Positions 36,801 to 49,413 of a stretch of 64,000 nucleotides of DNA are shown in pieces. The notes beneath the pieces are model-generated. The model worked only from the letters and a program-made list of their open reading frames with translations, did not search any database and had not been told where the DNA came from. The position numbers and the translations under genes were made by a program. Numbering within the stretch: position 1 is the first letter of the stretch; each line of letters starts with the position of its first letter. The stretch covers positions 930,001 through 994,000 of the forward strand of contig JAFBJZ010000635.1 in assembly GCA_016785225.1 (NCBI GenBank), read 5' to 3'. This DNA comes from Psettodes erumei (taxonomy: Eukaryota > Chordata > Actinopteri > Pleuronectiformes > Psettodidae).

Positions 36801-38503
36801 GCGCGTTCTTAGAAAGATCGTGTTGAAGAGGGAAAAAATTACAGTTTGTTTTTTTCTCCCAGGCACCTTGGAGCAATCAGAAAAATGTTTGAGTGAGTGT
36901 TATTTGTTTTCTGTGTACTTAATTTGACTAACGAGCTCTCAGTCACACTTGCACCATGACACATGACACATTAGGCACCTACTACAGTAATTCCTCACCT
37001 TTTTAACTATTTATCTATCTATTTTGCATACATACAAACACAGGCATAACCTCAGCTGCTTCTCCACGAGATGATTAATGCGTCGACAGGCCCCGAGGCG
37101 TGCTGTGAATCCAGCGTCAACCACATTCTTCTTTACTGTCCCACTGACAAAAACAGCGATTGGGGTGCATTGCTTGGAGGCACTGATGAAAGGCTCCGGT
37201 GGAAGCAAATTAACAAAGGAGAGGAAGAAGGGGAAGGGCGGGTGGAAAGATGAATAGCGGTGGAGGAAGAAAGGTATTGATTGACAGTAGAGATTTAAAC
37301 ACTTTGACGCAAAAGACAGAAAGCACAAAAGGTATCTGATCCATGCATGTGCAATATTTTGCCCACAACTAATGAGCCTCTTACTCTACCAGCACCTTTC
37401 TCTGCTTCTTTTTCCATTTTCTCCCTGTCCCACTTTCCCTGTTTGCAGTGTCACTTTCTCTTCCCCCTTGCTTTTCTTTGACCTCTCTCCTGCTCTCGTC
37501 CTCCTTCTCTCTCCTGCCCTTCGCCGCTCCCATACCTCCACTGTGATGTAACTCTCAAACAAACATGTTTTCTTGAAGGCGGCGCACACAGAGTCTCCAT
37601 TCATAGAGTTGTTTTCTGCGCTTTACATCTTTTTCGCACAAGAGCACAAATCGCTCACATGTCTCTTCTGCATCTGCCAGCCTGCCGCAGCCAATGAGTC
37701 CTTTATTTATGTTATGGGTTTATCCGCCCCAAAACATGCCTCCTGACACGCCACAGAGAATAGAAGACGGGGGGAAAAATGCAGGGTTGTTTTTCTTTGC
37801 CCATTAACATAGGCTGAGATGAGCAAAGAATATAAACAATTCTTTAAAGGGGGCACACAGCAGGCTAGAATCTCTTCTGCCTCTCACTCGCTCTCTCTCT
37901 TATCTCATGCACATATACACACACATCGACGCATGCTCGCCAATCAAAAAATTCACGCGAGAGGCAGCGACTGGTCAACAGGATATGAAACCTTCCTTTC
38001 TGCTCTTTTTTCTTTCCTTCTTTGTCTTCACGTTAGAGTTGACCTTTCCCCTACTTTGCCCTTCTCTGCACCAAATCTCGCTCTCAGCCTCTCTCTTGCT
38101 CTTTTCTCTGCCGTGTTTGTGGTTTAACCAAGTTTGTTTTGTGGACTTTTTTTTGAGCCTGTGGCATTTTTTTCAAACCTCGCTGAGAGCAGTACCCATC
38201 CTTTTCCCCAAACTGTGTTTTCACTCACGTACATCTGGGTCTAGTAAACTTTCCATGTCTGCGCAGTAACTCAGTGCGGACTTTCAGATAATCAGTGTTC
38301 AGCTCATTTGCTTTATGGGTTATGGATGAGTCATTCCCATGTACTTGGAGAAAGGTGTTCGCTCAGAGTGCCCCCCCCATCCCCCCTCCTGACTGGTGTT
38401 AGTGGAAGGGAAGATGACCATCTGCTGCCCCAGTTGCCCAGTGACTGGACAACAGCCTTCTCTTATGGCACAGTTCCACTGTCCATTGTCTGCTTGAGAC
38501 TCT

Positions 38504-38554
<51 letters not shown>

Positions 38555-40352
38555 TGCGTGTGCATGCATGTGCAAGACAGTTCATTGCATTTAACATGTG
38601 TGAGAGGGACTGTGTGCTTGCCTTTTATGTGTGAGCATTGAAGTTTGTCTACATCTGTCCCTGTGTGTGCGCTTAGTTGTGCCTATCCAGCTAATGTGTC
38701 TTTGTGTGCATGTGTGTCTGCCTCAAGGAGAGCCAAGTATTGTGTGTCGCTTTCCTGTGGGAGTCCTATAGCAAACGCACCCTCGCCCAGCAGGACGGTC
38801 CCCGGTGTGGTGTGTGAGCAGGCGGGTTAGTGGAGGGTCAGAGATTTATAGGCGACAGGCCAAACCTTTGCTCCGGTGCATCAAGAGAATAGATTTCCTC
38901 TCCAGACATGTGTGCTTGAGCACAGACATACACACACACACACAGGCACAGACGTCGATGCGCACTATTGTTATGGATCAAACAGGTTCATCATCAGCCA
39001 TTATGCACAAGCTGGCAAAACTAATACTAACAAATACAGTCATGATGTTTTTCCTGTACAGCAAAGTCTGGACCTGTCGTTTTTATTCAAAGCCATTTCT
39101 GTTTCACTGACACTCGTATGAGCGGTAAAGAATGTATATTCATTTACGAAGCTGCTATTCATGTGGCATACTGTAAGCATTTGATATACATGAACAGAAG
39201 GAGTAATACATACCATTGTTGAGTGTCTGAATTTACTGTACACCTAAAATGTAAATCCTTGAGATGGTTAGTTTACCTTAACATAAAGACTACAAGCAAG
39301 AGGGATGCAGCTAAAGTAGCCGGACTCCATCCAAAAGGAGGTGTTTTTCCATTTCTGTTTGTGTACAGATTGAACAAACAAGATAAAAGCAAATTAGTTA
39401 GCCCTTACAGGTTCTGGTAGGCAGAGTTTGTTACCTTTGGTCGGAGCCAGGCTTGCAGCTTGTCTTTATGCTGAGAATAATCAGCTCTTTGCCCTAGTCT
39501 CACACATGTCACAAATGTAACAGCGGTATCAGTGTTGTCGGCTAACTCCTGCCAGCAAATCTAATAAGCATCACCCAAAATGTAATACTGTTACTGTAAC
39601 TACACTTAATCTAATTTAGTTTAAATTTAGACTGTTTTTCCACTGCTTAACTCTGAGTTAATTCGCCTTCTAATTCCGTACCGAAAAACGGTTTTATTAT
39701 TCTCATAGTTATTATTTGCTCCAAACCGCTGTTGCTGTAAATGTAAAGAATATTTATTTTGGAACACACTTGTGTTTGCTTCCTTGCTGGATGAGAGGAT
39801 CAAAACTGCTCTCTACAGCCAGATGACATTACCTCAGCTCAGGATAAATTGCTGATTGGTGACCATCATTACCCACGAGCCCATGTTGGCTGTGCTATTA
39901 CAACACAGCATTTGGAGTCTCAGCAGGACGTGAGCAGACAGACAGACGGCGCCCCAGGTGAGAGCACACTGCGAAAATGAGAGGAGGTTGGTCACGTCCA
40001 CTGTTCATATTTCGTTATACCCGTCCAAAAACCCAGTACTGAGAGATCTGCTGACCACACAGTTTGTTCTCAGTGAGGGAAATATACAGGATATGTACTG
40101 TATATGTAATAATGAAAACCCAATCTGGTCTGTGTAAAAAAAAAAAAAAACCAACAATAAAAAATACACCCACTCAACACATACATCTTCATCTTAGTCA
40201 TCTCAGGAACACACTGTGCTCAGTTTTTCTTTTCTGTTTGCACATTTCTCTCGGGCTGTATTTGAAGCCACATTAGTGGTCTTTTATATTTTCTCTCAAC
40301 TTCTTTCTCCATTCCTGCCCTGTCTCTTATTTCCTCCCCTTCCTATTGCATG

Positions 40353-40398
<46 letters not shown>

Positions 40399-42529
40399 GG
40401 TGATGGGGGATTGCACTGAGCTCGGTTACTCATTACCCCTCATCCAGTCCTGTCAGTTAGCTGCCCACTCTTGCACTGCTCGCCTTGGCACGGTAACAGC
40501 AACAATCTGAGAGCTATGCTTGTGACGCTGAACTTTTCCTCCCAGACATTCAGAGAGGAAAACAAGTTGGGAGCGATGCTTTTTTTTCTTTTCCTACTTA
40601 GCTGAAAGAATCTTGTGAGCAGATTCAGCTACACTTTTCTTAATGGTGCTTAAAGTGCAGACCACATACCAGACATTTGTTTATGGGTGACAAAATTCAT
40701 GAGGAGCTCTTTGAGCGATGCCAAATGCCTGTGCGATGTGAAATGTTGTTAGGCTCCACTTATTCATTTTTATTTCCTTTTAATTCCTGAACCCAGCCAT
40801 TATATCATAATAATACACTGTAGTAGATTGAGCTAAAAACAGGCAGAGGGAATAGAGGTTGACAAATGCTCCTAAGGAAAGCAGGGGGATCTGGGAGATT
40901 TGTGGATTGGGTGTGAGCCATGTTGATTTGGGTGTGGGTAGGTGTGCATACACATGTGTACGTTTGTGTGGCAAACCTGATGGAAATCTGATTTGGCATA
41001 GCCATTATCCCCTTTAGACTTCAACAGCAGGCCTACACTATGCTGTGGCTGCCCCTAATCCCATAATGGGCTGACTCTGCACTGAAGCCGCACAAATACT
41101 GTTCCCCTTGGTGAAAACCGTGACACTGGGTTTATTTCCGTTAATGCTCCCTGTGTGTGCGCTCTGCATGTGTGCATTAGTTGTGTGCGTTGTGTGTTGC
41201 CTCCTCAGGTGAGTGGGCACAGATAGGTAATCCAGTGTACAGAGTCATCGATTTTTCCCGCAGCACAGGAAGTGGCTGGTTATTGATTCTCTGGGACAAT
41301 GATGTCACTCCAGACGGTGTGGGGTGTTTACTTATCCATGATAAGGTACGAGGTGCTTTCTTGTTGCACACTGGTCAAATAGTCCTCTCCATCTTTCCCC
41401 TTACCTTTTATCACTCCTCTCTCATCACTCTTTCCACCCCCCCATCTTTTCTTTCATTGTTAATGCCCTCTTTAACCCCACCATGACGTGTGACATAACC
41501 AGTGACGAGGGATGTCACTTCAGACATCTGGCTGCAGTGGTAGTCTGTAAGAGATTATTTAGCGAGTATAAATGTATGGCTTTTAATGTAGATAATCTGT
41601 TTTGTTTTTAATACATGCACATTTATTTATTCAAAAAGTATGAAATTTGTTCATTCGACTGTGAAACAAAATCAGCGGCATAAAGTTAGGTTTCCTCTTT
41701 ATCACAAACCTGTTGTGTTGTTAAATTGCATTACTTCTCTTTAAAGGGTTCAATCTGGTCTTTTCCCTTTTTATTCCTCATTTCAGAGTAGCGTGGATAC
41801 TCAAAATTTTCCGTCGCCACTGACTCAGTCAAGCCCCAGTGTTAATTTAGCCGGGTTAGAGCTAAGTTAAGCAATTCTGGAGAGGCACTGTAGACCAAAA
41901 CAGCAAAACAAATACACTGCTCCTCCTCCTTCCCCTGGTAAAGCTTAATTTGGCACTATCCTTCAGCAAGTGTCAGATTCACCATCTCTTGCTCCCATTG
42001 CCCCCTTGCCCTTTACAGAGCAAGAGCTGGATTTTTTTCAGCGCACACACAGAAGGAACAGCTAACGGACCGTGATGAGATATTCACTGAATTTGACAAA
42101 AAGTGTATTGGATTAGAATGGCTTACTCGACCTTTGACAAAAAAACCCTCACACTGCTGCTGTTTTTCAACTTTTGTTAATTAATTTTTATCAAGCATGA
42201 CACCACTGTGTCATCACTGCCAGACCTCTTGGGCGCAATAACACAGTGCTGTCTACCTATTAAGGTTATGTTTTGAATTGATGAAGTGACCGGTGTTTCT
42301 TGACACCACAGTGATATAATCGGTGCATGCTGCACTGGACAGAAGCCACCTTATCTCTTTGTTATATCTGATACTTGAAAGTTAGTGACATATTGAAATC
42401 AGCCTGAAGTCCACAAGGGGATATGAAAGATTTTCAGTCGTTGGTTTGTTCTTTTTCTTGGTCCCACAGGCTTGTAATTGATTAACCACAGAGCAAATAT
42501 GTCTAACACTACCTGTGGCATGAGACAGA

Positions 42530-42574
<45 letters not shown>

Positions 42575-45500
42575 ATGCAGGCACACTTCTGTCAGGGTTA
42601 TGAGGTCCATCGTGAGTTTGTAAAAGTCAAGAACCAGCATGCACACAAACCCTACACATTAACCCAGTACATTTTTAAATGGGGGGTGTGGGGTTAAAAA
42701 AGTTGAATCAACATTAATTGTTAAATAAATAACACAAAAGCACATACAGTATATATCAGAATCAGAATCAGAATGTAAGTCTTTGCTGGGGATGCCACGC
42801 TCAGTTTGGTTATCATGATTATATTATTTTACAGATGGATAAATGCTCATCTTTATAATTTTATATGACTTTAATTTACTGCGAGGCACATGGAGGACCC
42901 AGTATGCGGTGCGGTGTTTGCGCAACCGATGTATGGACTTATTTTAGCCCCAGAATATAATGTGCCGAAGTAAGCGTTTTCTGCACGTTTCCGCTGTTGT
43001 TTTGGACAGTTCCAACTCATGATCTCATGTCACGTGCTCGTGTTGTTATATTTGAGGAACTCGCTAGGCATGGTCTCAAGAGGACAACATGCATGTACCT
43101 GTACCATGACTTTGTGTATGTTGGTACTCGTCCCGCTAGTGTTTGCTCACATAGGGTGTCCTGGCTTAGCTGTGTATACAGTATCCGCTGCATATCGTCT
43201 TGGACCACTTGCTGAAGTTAAACCTGTGGTGAAAGGAAAAAGTAAATGAGACATCTCAGAGGAACTTAAGTGAAAAGAACGAAAAAGGGAGAGGGTTTTG
43301 ATTGGAGAACAGTCCATAGATATAATCTGTACGCTTCATACATACTCTGTGGCTCTGACTTGTCTCGCTGACCTTTCACTGGACTTTTTGATTCCTGTAT
43401 ATTTTTAGGTCTTCTGTCTCCACTATTCAATGTCTCATAAAGCATCAGCTGCTTAAAAAACATCTCTAAAATGACTGGAAATGTTGAGTCAGTGACGATG
43501 GGTGAAGGGGACAGACGCCAAGGTGATTGAGTTTCTACCTAATCAAACAGACATTTCATAAACGATTAAACATTAATGGGGCAGCTGCCGTGACGTTGCA
43601 CTCAAATTAAGTTCTGCCGGCCATTTTGTTCAGCCATTCAGTACCTGGCCTCATTGCCTATTAATGAAGTAACAGGACACGGCCAAAATGGTTCTGAGGG
43701 CAACGATTAGGCCATATCACTTCCTCCTACCCCCTCTTAAAGTACAGCAGTATCACATCCCCTCCTCAACTTTGCAATCAAAATACATCCTGGTGAAGGT
43801 TACAGACTGAGAGAAGAGATAGTGGAAAACGGAGAAGGGCAGAAGTGAAACCGGTGTCAGGAGCAGACAGAAGTAGAAATGAAGGCACAGTGCAATAGTT
43901 TACAATCTTTGCTGTCGCCTGATTTATTACGTAGGACTTCATCAGCGTCTGCTTTTGTCTGCCGTCTAAGCTGATATACCTCACACTGGATCACAGCCTT
44001 TAGGACTAGCAGCCCTGCTATGCTCCCGTGAGCTGCTACATGGAAATGATAAAACAGTTTGTTTGTACTGCCTTTTATTCAGAGGCACATTTGATTGCTG
44101 GTTGGAGCATGGTCTGCTGTAGGCTACTGTCACACACTTGCTGGCTCTTGGTAGTTTGGGAGTGAACCATCACCTTTCTGCATCCTCACAGAAACAGGTG
44201 AAGGCTTGGCTCCTTTGTGCTGTGTTTACAGTGCTCATTAAGAATTATGGGGTGATGATCAAAAACTTTGTTGGCCACGTTCCCAGGGAGATGAGTCATT
44301 TCTTTTTGCTTCGTCAGCGGAGCCGAGATCTTGTCAGAGAGAGGGAAAAAAACAGCTGTGCGTGCCACAAGGCACACAGCAGCATCAGACCAGCAGAGCG
44401 GATTTCTTCGGGCCTGTTAGTGTCTCACTGCTGATATAGGGTCAGCTTTGTATGCCCCGTGTTTTTGGATAACATGAGCAAAAGAGATAAGCCTGCCCTA
44501 GATTTCAGGGTGCTTGTCTTCAGTATCTGAAACAATCGCTGCAACACTTCACAAAGACCCTGAGTTTTGTCATTTGAACTTTTGGCAGCACCTCTGGACT
44601 CGCCCCTCTGTGTTATCTCCTGCATTTCCCTTCAGCAAACTTTACGATGAAGGTGGGAGTCAAAGCACAGCTGAGGTTGTTATTATAGAAATGAAGCGAG
44701 ACTGTAGAAAAGTGGACAGGCAGAGCAAATCGATTTGTAGTGGCTGTGTCACATCAGGCTAAAGATAGCGGGGTGGGTTTGGTATTTTCTGTTTTTCTAT
44801 GGGATCTTTTCTCTTGGAGTCTGTTGTATTGTGACAGCTGCCCTCTCTCTGTTAGAATAACATCCCCGGGAACTCACTCTTCCTCACGTGCTCGCAGGGG
44901 TTGCAGACCAACGCCTTTCCCCCTGGATTGTCGTCCATGTAAAGATTATTTAGGGAATCGTGTATATGCACGTTTATGCCTGGCAGTATAAAGTCATAAA
45001 AGAGAGGTTATCTTTTGTTCCAGAAATCTCTTTCCCCCCTTCGATCAATAGGTTTTTTTTCCTTTTTTCCATGCTCTCCCCGAGGTCTCCACAGTTCCTC
45101 TGCATTTCATGGAATCCAGGGAACGCTGCTTCCTCCCAGTGTTGGTTTGCGCTGGTCCAGAACCCGATGGTCGAGGGGGGGCACGCCTCTCCTCTCAGGA
45201 AAGCCGGCGCTTGGCGAGACCACTCCACTGTGATAGCCTGCCAGAATACACACAGATCAGAAGAGAGGAGACTGGGGGAAAAAGCTGAAAGGGGGCCAAA
45301 AGTGATTCAAAGAGGGCCAAAAGTCAACTCATGTCCAGTTAATTCCCACACTGATTGAACGTTGGCTCACAAGTCTTTAAATTAAATGAGAATACTGGTT
45401 AAAATGCCACCGCATCGAGCCTCATGTCTCATTCTGAAGCCTGAGGTCAACAGGATCTGACAACCTAGCACCAGTTGGGGAGGCTGGCAACTGCTCTGTA

Positions 45501-48500
45501 AGATGAGTGAAAAGTTTGCAGGTTGTGGCCTGCCAGACACGTAAGGGTTAACCCTCCAGTTCGCTCAGTTAAACGCTCAGTGATAGATGAACAGGCTCCA
45601 ACCTAGACCTGTGTTTGAAGAGCCGGGTGGGGGATACCCTCTGACTCTGCAGTTTTCACTCTTTCGGCTGTGTAGGAGTCTAAAGCCGAACTCATATCTG
45701 TAGATCTGCAGAATTTAAACAAACTGATTTACTCCTTTTCCTGTTAAAAGAGTGGCTGCAGCTTTCAGAGTAATCTGTTTACATGGAAAAGTTCTCCAGT
45801 TGTTTATCAGAGACTAGAGTTGCTGTTGTGAGCCTCTGGGCTAAGTCGATCCATGTGGCTTTGTGTTTGCTGTAAAGTTGGGAGACATTTGTTTTGACAC
45901 TTTTCGTCGCAGAAAATCAAACAGGCAAAAAATTACAGCTGGGGAAACGCATCAATAGACTGAATTACTTTCTATGAAACAGACCAGAATGGGTTGTTCA
46001 GTGAACTTCATACCTCGGAAGAACTTTTTTTTTCTTGTTTTCCTTTTCTTTTTTTGTGCAAAGAAACAAGAGAGGCAGAGAGGGAGAGCAGAGAAGATTG
46101 GTTCCTGTAGGTGTTGTCCTGCCCTGTGATTGGTGGGAGCCTGTTGCTAGGCTTATGTCAGTGTTCGAGAGTTTTCTGCTTCCTCTCCGCTCGGCACTGA
46201 TAGGTCGGGTTTGAACTGGTCTGGTGGACTTGTGCCACTTGTTGAACATCCTCACAGTTTCTGCGGTTCCCTTGTGTCTTACTGCATGAAAAAAACAGCA
46301 GTCGCAGAACCGAGACACATATGTGCAGAGTTTACATCTGCCATGGCTTCCTCTCTGTTTCTTTTTTTTTAATCTTATTAACTTTTATCATCCCTTTTAT
46401 TGGTTTAATGCTGCTGTTAATTCTGCTCCACTCGTGTAAAGGGAAAAAAACAACTGCTTTTGTGGACATTTTAGAGAGTAGCTGCCATACTTGCCCACTT
46501 ATAAAAAGTTTAGTGAACTACTTTTTAACAGGAAACAGATCCAATGAAACAGCTACTTTGTTTTAAAACTGATAATTGTATGTTTAGTATTCACCTTTGT
46601 ACCACATTCTACAGTAATATAATTTCTGTCCTCATAACTCTGTTGTTAAATGTCACAACAACATGCCGGCTGTTGCACATATACAGCATCTGTAAATTCC
46701 TTGGTGGCAAAGTCCCTTTTTTCGAACTTACTTTTTTTTCTGCTGCAGGTTTAATGCTTTATTTAATACTTTCTTTTTGGGGTATGAAACGCTCTATGCC
46801 TAAACAGTTGTAAAAAAAAAAAAAAAAAAGTCAGTATTTTGCATTTTCTTCAAACAAAATGACAACGTTGTAAAGGTTTTTGTTGGATAATCTACTATCC
46901 TGCCATCTGTCTGTATGTCAGCCATGTTTTTCACCAAAACACAAGCAAATGCACCACTTCAACATTACACTTGCTTCATCCTCTGTGAAACATGCAGATG
47001 CCCCCATATGTGAAGTACACGTTCATTTTCTGTGGTTCATGCATGTGTAGCATTTTCTGAACAACAGCCTCTAACCACAAGAAGCAACTTGGTATGATTG
47101 CAAAAGTTAAAATGTAGTGTTAGAGAGTGGAGTCATAAGGTCTGGGAACTGGCTGACAGTGGACGTCAGAAGTGATTGGTCATACCGGACCACGTAAAGC
47201 TGTAGTGCCAAAAAACCCTGTGTGATGGATTGAGCAAGAGTGAGTTTTATTTCTTTGGCACTTAGGACTTTTTATTTGTAAAAGCCACATTGTGTGATTT
47301 CCTCTTTTATAAGTCAAGTAGCTATACTTTTTAGGTATCCCTTCTTTTTGTTGTTGACATCAACAGTGATTTCTCACTGTCCCACTAAGGCTCCTACTGC
47401 TCTTACTAGTCGAGTGCAGTTTTAGGTGAGTATGTGTGTTTGGTTTTAGCCGCAGGAAGTTTGTTTCTTTTCTCAAAAATGGACCTACCTGTACAGCATG
47501 TAATGTAATGTCTCAAAGCACATTAAGGGCTTCTGTTGAGTAGCATCCCTTTAAGTGGCCATTTATGAGCAGAAAACGGCTTCGTAAATGACTGTAAAAG
47601 ACATTATGTAAAACACTGAATCTGAACAATTTTTGTGGTTATTGCTCTTGATGGGAATATTTTTATTAGCTTTTAGTGTAATACTCAGGGAAACGTGTCC
47701 ATTGTTCAGGCCTTTCCTCCAACAAGATCACTATCTGATGATATACACACTGTTAAAACAAATCTGAGATGATTCCTGTTGTTTCCAGGAGCCTTCCCCT
47801 TCGTCATAATTTATCTTCCCACTGTTGCGCTAACCCCTGTACTCTAAACGCCCACCACAGACACACACATATACACTTGGACAATCACATCTCCAGGGTA
47901 CCACGGTGTATTATTGGCCGTCCCATAGCCAAAAAGGTCACTGGTTTGGCCCTTACAACAGCAAATGACTCTCTGTTGTCTTGTAAGTTCCAAAGAGTGT
48001 GTAACAGAGTGCCTACATGCTCCTTCTTTGAAGCGCATTCTTAACAAACTTGTTTGGACTGGTTCATTTTCTTATAGTTAGTTATTTTGTTTTAGCCATT
48101 TAAGAATAATGCCAGTCAACCCCACTGTAGGTGACATCAAATAACCAATACGCTTAAAGATGTAGGTCTCCAGACACCGCTGAGACACCTGCGATGTGGT
48201 TTTGTTAATGTCACATCATGTTCTGAACAAGCATCAGAAGATAACGTAGAACAGCGGTTTCCAACCTGGGGCCCGAGACTCCCCTGAGAGGTTGCAAGAT
48301 ATAGCCAAGGCATCGCCAGATGATTACCAAGACAAGCACCAGAAAAAACCCATATATTTCTGGTGCACAAGATATCCTTAATTTTTTCAGAATTTCAGTG
48401 AACCTTTGCTTTTCTTTAGTGGAATATCTTTTACTTCTTTGAGCCTCTAAAGTCATTTAAAGTAAAACACACACACATTTGGTTTTAATGGCTACAACTA

Positions 48501-49370
48501 GTAAAACTTTGCAAAACAGTAACTACAGCATATATGCAATGTTGTATGGACGTGCAGTGTTTTGATGACAAATCTGTCCAGTGTGAATGTTACTTAATGG
48601 TGCTTGTTTCTTACGAATAAATCAGCAGTGGGAACCAACACACACACTCACACACATACACAGACACCCCTGCTGTGGGTACAGTAAAGCCCCACAGAGT
48701 ACTCAGTGCGTGCACTCTGACAATAGTGTTTGGCCCTATCCGCGAGACCGGACCCCCGGGCCTAAGCGCTTTTATGTGAAAAGGTTTGGCGTGTCGTAAG
48801 CCCTAACGCTGACCAGCCTCTTCTGCGGCTTTGCTGAGCCATGGGGCTCCCGACAGCCCTGGGAGTGCTGACTCCAGCCCTGGGAACCTGTTTACTGCTG
48901 CCCCGCACCCCACCCTGTGGCATCAGGAGAGGGTCTGGTGTAGGGACAGTGTGGGGGGTGCTAGGGTATGTGTGTGTGTGTGTGGGGGGGGTGGGGTCCA
49001 CACAATGAACCTGCTGAACACTGTGCTATCTAGCGTTCGGTGCTGAGGACTTGCAGTTGGTTGCCAAACTGGCCGGGTAGGCTCTTCATCAGAGTGCGGG
49101 GGGGGGGGGGGCTTGCCTTGTCTTGGCCTTCTCTCTAACTCACCATTATTAACTTCTTTGTCTCTTTTTTATCAGGTATCCCAAAACAATTCCCCTCATA
49201 CACCTATGTAGGGAATGAGAGTTGCAGATAGGTTGAGTTGAAACAAGGATCTTAAAAACAGTCAAAGACATTGTGTAGTTTTCTCCCCATAAAATGAGTC
49301 TTTGTGGTCTCCTTGCTGCCTGGGAAAACATGTTATTTTTGGAAATGTCACACAGAAACATGATGCACAG

Positions 49371-49413
<43 letters not shown>

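Larger units (their letters stand above)
30129..38505. other. Intron segment without recognisable gene
   Basis: Contains C-run/(CA)12 at 31062-31090 and (GT)15 at 33778-33807. The stretches 35860-36010, 36640-36800 and 37045-37210 are non-repetitive and of balanced composition, the sort of sequence in which vertebrate conserved non-coding elements are found. That is an impression, not a result. Confidence 0.4.
38551..43480. other. Intron segment without recognisable gene
   Basis: Contains (CA)17 at 40361-40394 and (AC)20 at 42532-42572. A short ATCAGA tandem at 42756-42775 resembles the tail of a fish retroelement. There is no coding evidence. Confidence 0.4.
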